Shown piece by piece: positions 58,384 through 64,000 of a stretch of 64,000 bases of DNA. Within the stretch, counting starts at the first letter, position 1. Each line of letters begins with the position of its first letter. Where the stretch lies: positions 65,243-129,242 of the forward strand of contig PAZH01000022.1 of assembly GCA_002716125.1 (NCBI GenBank), read 5' to 3'. The stretch comes from Rhodospirillaceae bacterium. GTDB lineage: Bacteria > Pseudomonadota > Alphaproteobacteria > UBA8366. A program made the translations under genes and the position numbers. The notes beneath the pieces are model-generated. The model had not been told where the DNA came from, did no database searches, and was given only the letters and a program-made list of their open reading frames with translations.

Positions 58384-59787
58384 GTGCAATACATAAGTAC
58401 ACGCGGCGAGGCGCCAACGCTTGAGTTCGACGACGTTCTGCTCGCCGGACTCGCCAGCGACGGCGGCTTGTATTTGCCGGAGTCTTGGCCGCGTTTCGAT
58501 GCTGCCGATATTCGTGAAATGCAGGGCCTCGAATACCCCGAATTGGCGGTTCGGGTCATGACCCCGTTTTTAGGGGGGCGGATCGAGCCTGCGGCGTTTG
58601 CCGGCATTGTCGAGGAGACGTTCGAAGGGTTCATGCATTCCGCCGTGGCACCTTTGAAACAGCTCGAATCCGATCTTTGGCTGATGGAACTGTTCCACGG
58701 TCCGACGCTGGCATTTAAAGACTATCCAATGCAGTTGATCGGCCGCCTTTTCGACCATGTTCTCGCGCGGAAGGGCGAGCGCGTGACGATCGTGGGCGCG
58801 ACGTCCGGGGATACGGGATCGGCCGCGATCGAAGCATGCCGGGACCGTGAAGCGATCGATATCTTCATTCTGTATCCGCATGGGCGTGTTTCGGAAGTGC
58901 AGCAGCGCCAAATGACCACGGTCCCTGCGTCGAATGTCTATTGCGTGGCGGTGGAAGGGACATTCGACGATTGCCAGGACCTGGTGAAGGCGATGTTTGC
59001 CGATGCCGCGTTTCGGGAAACAGCGCGGCTGTCCGCTGTCAATTCGATCAATTGGGCCAGGGTCGCCGCGCAGATCGTCTACTATTTTCATGCCGCCGTG
59101 TCCGTTGGATCGCCGGATCGGCCCGTATCGTTTTCGGTGCCGACCGGGAATTTTGGGAATGTCTTTGCGGCCTATGCGGCGAAAGCCTGTGGCTTGCCGA
59201 TCGATCAACTCATTATCGGCACCAACAGCAACGATATCCTAACCCGATTCTTTGCGACCGGCGAACTGTCCATCGGCAAGGTGAGCCAAACGATTTCGCC
59301 CAGTATGGACATTCAAGTCTCGAGCAATTTCGAGCGGTTCCTATTCGACCTCTACGGCCGCGACGGTACCGCACTGACAGAGGCGATGGCCGCGTTCCGG
59401 CGTGACGGGACGCTGACGGTCGGCGATAATCTACATCGAAGTGCCGCGGATACGATTTCAGCCCATCGGTTGGACGACGCGGAAACCATGGCCGAAATGG
59501 CGAGAACGCTTCAGGCGACTGGCGAATTGATCGATCCGCATACGGCAATCGGTGTCGCCGCGGCGCGACAATGCCGACGCGGCGATGCGCCGGTTGTCGC
59601 CCAGGCGGCCGCTCATCCTGCGAAGTTTCCCGATGCGGTCGAAAAATCGACCGGGGTACGACCGCAGTTGCCGCCGCACCTCAGCGATCTGCATGACCGC
59701 GAGGAACGCTTCACCGTGTTGGCGAATGACATTGAAACCATCAAAGGCTTTGTCCGCGAAAATATCACCCTTCAAGGTGCCGCATGA
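58384..59787 (+). CDS. thrC: threonine synthase
   Basis: MQYISTRGEAPTLEFDDVLLAGLASDGGLYLPE; GPTLAFKDYPMQLIG (PLP Lys); GATSGDTGSAAIEACR; GTG start. Confidence 0.95.
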   Translation: MQYISTRGEAPTLEFDDVLLAGLASDGGLYLPESWPRFDAADIREMQGLEYPELAVRVMTPFLGGRIEPAAFAGIVEETFEGFMHSAVAPLKQLESDLWLMELFHGPTLAFKDYPMQLIGRLFDHVLARKGERVTIVGATSGDTGSAAIEACRDREAIDIFILYPHGRVSEVQQRQMTTVPASNVYCVAVEGTFDDCQDLVKAMFADAAFRETARLSAVNSINWARVAAQIVYYFHAAVSVGSPDRPVSFSVPTGNFGNVFAAYAAKACGLPIDQLIIGTNSNDILTRFFATGELSIGKVSQTISPSMDIQVSSNFERFLFDLYGRDGTALTEAMAAFRRDGTLTVGDNLHRSAADTISAHRLDDAETMAEMARTLQATGELIDPHTAIGVAAARQCRRGDAPVVAQAAAHPAKFPDAVEKSTGVRPQLPPHLSDLHDREERFTVLANDIETIKGFVRENITLQGAA

Positions 59788-61043
59788 GCGTGCAGGTCTC
59801 TGTGCTTGAGAACGGCATGCGGGTCGTCACGGAATCGATGTCGCGTGTGGAGACGGTCTCCTGTGGTGTGTGGGTTGGCAGCGGCGCCCGGAACGAGCCG
59901 GCGGAAGTCAATGGTGTCGCACATTTGTTGGAACACATGGCGTTCAAAGGCACGGAACGGCGAAGTGCGCAGGATATTGTCGAGGAAATCGAGTCGGTCG
60001 GCGGTCATCTAAATGCGTATACGAGCCGGGAGCAGACGGCCTATTACGCAAAAGTCTTGAAAGAAAACACCGAACTCGCGCTCGATCTGCTCGCCGACAT
60101 TTTGCAGCATTCGATTTTTGACGAAGAAGAACTCGAACGCGAACGTGCCGTTGTCATCCAGGAAATCGGCCAAGCGCACGATACCCCGGACGACCGCGTT
60201 TTCGATCACTTTCAGCTGGCGGCTTTTCCCGATCAGCCCTTGGGTCGTCCCGTGTTGGGCGGATCGGATACGGTCGGAACGATGCCGCGTGAGCGCATTA
60301 TGCAGCATATGCAAAGCGGTTATGGCGGCGATCGAATGGTCCTCGCGGCGGCCGGTAATGTCGATCACGAGTCGTTTGTCGCCCATGCGCGCCGTTTGTT
60401 TGATTCGGTTCCGGCAAATGGCAATGTCGTAATGGAGCCGGGCCAGTATAGCGGCGGCGCACATTTGGAAGACCGGGATCTGGAACAGGTCCATTTGCTG
60501 TTGGGGTTCCCGGGGCTGTCCTACGAAGATGACGAGTTTTATGCGACTTCGGTGATGTCGACATTGTTCGGCGGCGGGATGTCATCCCGGCTGTTCCAAG
60601 AAATCCGTGAAAAACGCGGTCTGGTCTATTCGATCTATTGTTACCCTTCCTTTTATCGCGATTGCGGGTTGTTCGGCATTTACGCGGGGACGGGCCCTGA
60701 TGATATCGACGAATTGATCCCAGCCATCTGCGAAGAAATCAAACGTCTGCCGACAACATTGACGGACCGTGAAATAGCGCGCGCGCGGACACAGTTGAAA
60801 GCGGCGACCATGATGTCGTTGGAATCGACCGGTGCGCGATGCGAGCAGCTTGGCCAACAAATGTTGATCTTCGGCCGGCCGCTGACATTGGAAGAGCAAG
60901 TCGGAAAAATCGAATCGGTCGGCGAAGAAGCGGTTCGCCGGATTGCAGAGCGAATCTTTACGGGTAAGCCGACGATTGCCGCAATAGGTCCCGTGAACCA
61001 AATCATGTCATATGATGAAATCGTCGCGGCGCTAGCGATGTAA
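59784..61043 (+). CDS. M16-family (mitochondrial processing peptidase-like) zinc protease
   Basis: GVAHLLEHMAFKGTERRSAQDIVEEIESVGGHLNAYTSREQTAYYAKVL (HxxEH). Confidence 0.95.
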   Translation: MSVQVSVLENGMRVVTESMSRVETVSCGVWVGSGARNEPAEVNGVAHLLEHMAFKGTERRSAQDIVEEIESVGGHLNAYTSREQTAYYAKVLKENTELALDLLADILQHSIFDEEELERERAVVIQEIGQAHDTPDDRVFDHFQLAAFPDQPLGRPVLGGSDTVGTMPRERIMQHMQSGYGGDRMVLAAAGNVDHESFVAHARRLFDSVPANGNVVMEPGQYSGGAHLEDRDLEQVHLLLGFPGLSYEDDEFYATSVMSTLFGGGMSSRLFQEIREKRGLVYSIYCYPSFYRDCGLFGIYAGTGPDDIDELIPAICEEIKRLPTTLTDREIARARTQLKAATMMSLESTGARCEQLGQQMLIFGRPLTLEEQVGKIESVGEEAVRRIAERIFTGKPTIAAIGPVNQIMSYDEIVAALAM

Positions 61044-61065
61044 AGCCGCGGCCCTCCGATGGGAG

Positions 61066-61662
61066 TTGCGGGCGGTGTTTCCCCTTTCGTTGTTCAGGCA
61101 TGCAGGCACGGTCCTTCGGGGCGAGGAGATCTACATGCGCGCGCCGCATCGGCGCGACCAACGTCAATGGATGGATGTTCGTCGTTTGAGCAAGGACTTC
61201 CTGCAACCGTGGGAGCCGACATGGCCGGAAGACGGTGCGGAGAAGACCGCGTTCCGCCGGCGACTGCGCCGCTTTCGGCAAGATTGGGAAGACGGGACGT
61301 CGTACCCGTTCTTTATCTTTCACCGGGAAACGGATGACCTTGTGGGCGGGATTACATTGTCGAACCTGCGCCGTGGCGTTACGCAAGCCGGGACCATCGG
61401 GTACTGGATGGGCCTGCCCTATGTGCGGCGCGGACATATGGCGGAAGCGGTTGATCTGATCTTGGAATTCGCGTTCGAGGACCTCGGTTTGCACCGCGTC
61501 GAAGCGGCTTGTTTGGTGCACAACGAACCGAGCAGCAAACTTCTTCTTAAGTTGGGTTTTTCCGAAGAAGGTCTCGCGCGTCAATATCTCCGAATCGATG
61601 GGCGGTGGCAGGACCATCGGACGTTCGGCATTCTGCGCAGCGATCGGAAAGCGAAGAGCTGA
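61066..61662 (+). CDS. RimJ/RimL-type GNAT acetyltransferase
   Basis: IGYWMGLPYVRRGHMAEAVDLILEFAFEDLGLHRVEAACLVHNEPSSKLLLKLGFSEEGLAR; TTG start. Confidence 0.88.
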   Translation: MRAVFPLSLFRHAGTVLRGEEIYMRAPHRRDQRQWMDVRRLSKDFLQPWEPTWPEDGAEKTAFRRRLRRFRQDWEDGTSYPFFIFHRETDDLVGGITLSNLRRGVTQAGTIGYWMGLPYVRRGHMAEAVDLILEFAFEDLGLHRVEAACLVHNEPSSKLLLKLGFSEEGLARQYLRIDGRWQDHRTFGILRSDRKAKS

Positions 61663-61671
61663 TTTCGACGG

Positions 61672-62247
61672 CTAGGCGTGTCCAGCCTCGCCAGACAGCA
61701 GGCTCAGATCGACGCCGATCTTTGCGATGGCGTGCTCCCATTTCGCGTCGTTATCCGCACCAAAGGTGAGGTCGGGGTCGGCCGGGACGTGCAGCCATGC
61801 GTTTTGTTGGATTTCGCCGTCGAGTTGTCCGGCTCCCCAGCCGGCATAGCCGAGGGCCAGCAAAAACTTCTCGGGGCCCCGGTTCTGCGCGATGTCTTGC
61901 AAGATATCGATGGTTGCCGTCAGCGCCATGCCTTCGGCGACCTCGATCGTACCTTCCTGGTTGTATTCGGCGGAATGCAAAACGAATCCGCGCCCGGTCT
62001 CGACAGGGCCGCCAAAATGTATCGGCAATTGCGGCGCAACCCCGAGACTTTCGATATCGAGTTGCGTTAGAAGTTCGGCAAACGACAGCTCGTCCGCCAG
62101 TTTGTTTACGATCAAGCCCATCGCGCCCTCTTCGTTGTGGACGCACATATAGATGACGCTTTTCGAAAATCGCGGATCACCCATTGCCGGCATAGCGATC
62201 AGCAATTGACCGGTCAGATAATCGGCGGAACTGAAGTCGGTCTCCAT
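61672..62247 (-). CDS. YqgE/AlgH family protein
   Basis: YLTGQLLIAMPAMGDPRFSKSVIYMCVHNEEGAMGLIVNKLADELSFAELL; GYAGWGAGQLDGEIQQNAWL. Confidence 0.93.
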   Translation of the reverse strand: METDFSSADYLTGQLLIAMPAMGDPRFSKSVIYMCVHNEEGAMGLIVNKLADELSFAELLTQLDIESLGVAPQLPIHFGGPVETGRGFVLHSAEYNQEGTIEVAEGMALTATIDILQDIAQNRGPEKFLLALGYAGWGAGQLDGEIQQNAWLHVPADPDLTFGADNDAKWEHAIAKIGVDLSLLSGEAGHA

Positions 62248-62430
62248 CTTGCAGACTCAACTCGTTAACAACAGGCACATCATTGCCTATATGATAGTAA
62301 TAACGACCGCGTTTGGATAGATCGGCGGTGCAATTGTATTCGCACGCAATCGTGACCGATCGTGCGGTTTTTTCCTTGCTCGTATACTCTATAAAAACGG
62401 CGGTAATTGAAGGAAGTCAGTGGTCACATA

Positions 62431-64000
62431 ATGCGATCGGTTACGTCATTATTGTTGTCGGCGATTTTATGGCTTGCCGCGGCTGGTGCCGCTGGCGCGG
62501 CCAGTGGAGATTGGAACCGCAACGATCATGTCGAGATGCGCCTTATCTCGGCGGTCTCTGGCGTGGGCGAGATGAAAACGATTCCGGTCGGCCTCCATTT
62601 CCGTATGAAGCCGGGCTGGAAACTTTATTGGCGAACGCCCGGAGATGCCGGATTCCCGCCCCGTGCCAATTGGTCGGCTTCCGAGAACGTCTCCCAGGTT
62701 GATATCCAATGGCCGGCGCCGAAAAGGTTTTCGATCTTCGAGCTGGAAACGCTCGGTTACGAAGATGAAGTCATTCTTCCGCTGAATGCCGCCGTCACGA
62801 AGCCAGGTGAACCGGTTAAATTCGCGGCGAATGTCGATTACCTCACCTGTAAGGACATCTGTATTCCGTACAGCGCGACGGCGACGCTGTCGGTCGGGGG
62901 CGGCGAAGCCGCTGCCTCCGAGTTTGCTTTTGAAATCGATAAGTACCGGGCCCGCGTGCCCGGAGACGGTGCGCGTCACGGACTGCGTATTCAGGACTTG
63001 CAAGTCGCGTCTGTAGGCGACGCGGTCGAGTTAAAGATCGTCGCCTCGTCGATCGAACGTTTTCGGGCGCCTGACGTCTATTTGGAAGGCCCGGAAGGGT
63101 CGTTTTTCGGTAAGCCGGTCGTGGATCTATCCGAGGACGGCATGACAGCCGTCCTTGAAGTCGGGGGCGGCGGGTTCGAGGAACCCGTGACGGCGTCTGG
63201 CGTGCCGATTACGGTGACCTTGGTCGATGGCGAACGAATGCTGGAAGAACGCCTGATCGGCAAGCCCAGCGGCCTCGGGCAGGCAACGGTCCCCACGTCG
63301 GATGAACATTCGCTTTTGGTCATTCTGCTCTTCGCATTGGCGGGGGGTTTGATTTTGAATCTGATGCCCTGCGTTTTGCCGGTGCTCTCGCTAAAGCTGC
63401 TCAGTGTTGTTGGCCATGGTGGGCAAGATCCGGCGCACGTGCGCCGCGGATTTATCGCCTCGGCTGCCGGGATTATCTTTTCGTTTCTGCTGATCGCCGG
63501 TGGTCTGATTGCTGTTCGATCGGCCGGGGTCGCGATCGGTTGGGGGATACAGTTCCAACAGCCGATCTTTTTGGTTGCGATGACGCTGATCCTGACGCTC
63601 TTCGCCTGTAATCTGTTTGGCTTATTCGAAATAATTCTGCCCGGCCGGCTGGCGAATATCGCCGGATCTGCGGGCGATTCTAATTCTCTTGGCGGTCACT
63701 TTATGACGGGCGCCTTTGCGACCCTCCTGGCAACACCTTGTAGTGCGCCGTTTCTCGGCACGGCGGTTGGATTCGCGCTAAGCCGGGGTGCTGCGGAGAT
63801 ATTGGGAATATTCTTCGTGTTGGGGATCGGCCTGGCACTCCCGTATTTGGCGGTCGCGGCCTTTCCGCGCCTGGCCACACAACTGCCGAAGCCGGGCAAT
63901 TGGATGAATTGGCTGCGCCGCATCTTGGCGTTGGCTCTTATCGGAACGGCCGTGTGGTTGGTGACGGTATTGGCCGTACAACTCGGTATCGACGGCGCCG
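62431..64000 (+). CDS. DsbD/ScsB-like protein-disulfide reductase (3' truncated by window)
   Basis: Signal peptide MRSVTSLLLSAILWLAAAGAAGAA; VDYLTCKDICIPYSA; LILNLMPCVLPVLSLKLL; TLLATPCSAPFLGTAVGFAL; frame open at window end. Confidence 0.88.
   Translation, partial: MRSVTSLLLSAILWLAAAGAAGAASGDWNRNDHVEMRLISAVSGVGEMKTIPVGLHFRMKPGWKLYWRTPGDAGFPPRANWSASENVSQVDIQWPAPKRFSIFELETLGYEDEVILPLNAAVTKPGEPVKFAANVDYLTCKDICIPYSATATLSVGGGEAAASEFAFEIDKYRARVPGDGARHGLRIQDLQVASVGDAVELKIVASSIERFRAPDVYLEGPEGSFFGKPVVDLSEDGMTAVLEVGGGGFEEPVTASGVPITVTLVDGERMLEERLIGKPSGLGQATVPTSDEHSLLVILLFALAGGLILNLMPCVLPVLSLKLLSVVGHGGQDPAHVRRGFIASAAGIIFSFLLIAGGLIAVRSAGVAIGWGIQFQQPIFLVAMTLILTLFACNLFGLFEIILPGRLANIAGSAGDSNSLGGHFMTGAFATLLATPCSAPFLGTAVGFALSRGAAEILGIFFVLGIGLALPYLAVAAFPRLATQLPKPGNWMNWLRRILALALIGTAVWLVTVLAVQLGIDGA

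Overview
High-GC bacterial window, probably alphaproteobacterial judging by gene content and cox operon order. It is densely packed with about 60 supportable protein genes. I saw no tRNA, rRNA, CRISPR array, transposase, integrase or phage gene. About 1-41 kb is a mosaic of catabolic and accessory genes: acyl-CoA dehydrogenases, family III CoA-transferases, SDRs, luciferase-like monooxygenases, a Baeyer-Villiger-type monooxygenase, Asp/Glu-racemase-family proteins, epoxide hydrolases, a sulfatase, a sterol-desaturase-like protein, and leuCD. About 41-64 kb is more core-like: a redox-type adenylate cyclase, ubiA, rsmE, gshA, tldD, the coxB-coxA-ctaB-coxF-ctaG-coxC-DUF983-surf1 block, thrC, an M16 peptidase, yqgE and a DsbD-like protein. 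The points most worth a second look are: (1) a receiver-TM response regulator whose reading frame continues 72 codons past an in-frame TGA, with a hairpin right after that TGA, followed by a Ser/Thr kinase gene; (2) a membrane cyclase with an apparent cytochrome-b-like anchor plus a 2Fe-2S ferredoxin domain; (3) an MscS-family gene with two independent lesions; (4) a boxA-like site followed by several hairpins in a ~370-nt non-coding region; (5) two Asp/Glu-racemase/maleate-isomerase-like paralogs around an epoxide hydrolase, one bracketed by palindromic elements and one lacking the aligned Cys; (6) palindromes upstream of coxB, one resembling a RegA/RegR box. All functional calls come from reading the translations by eye; no search was run.
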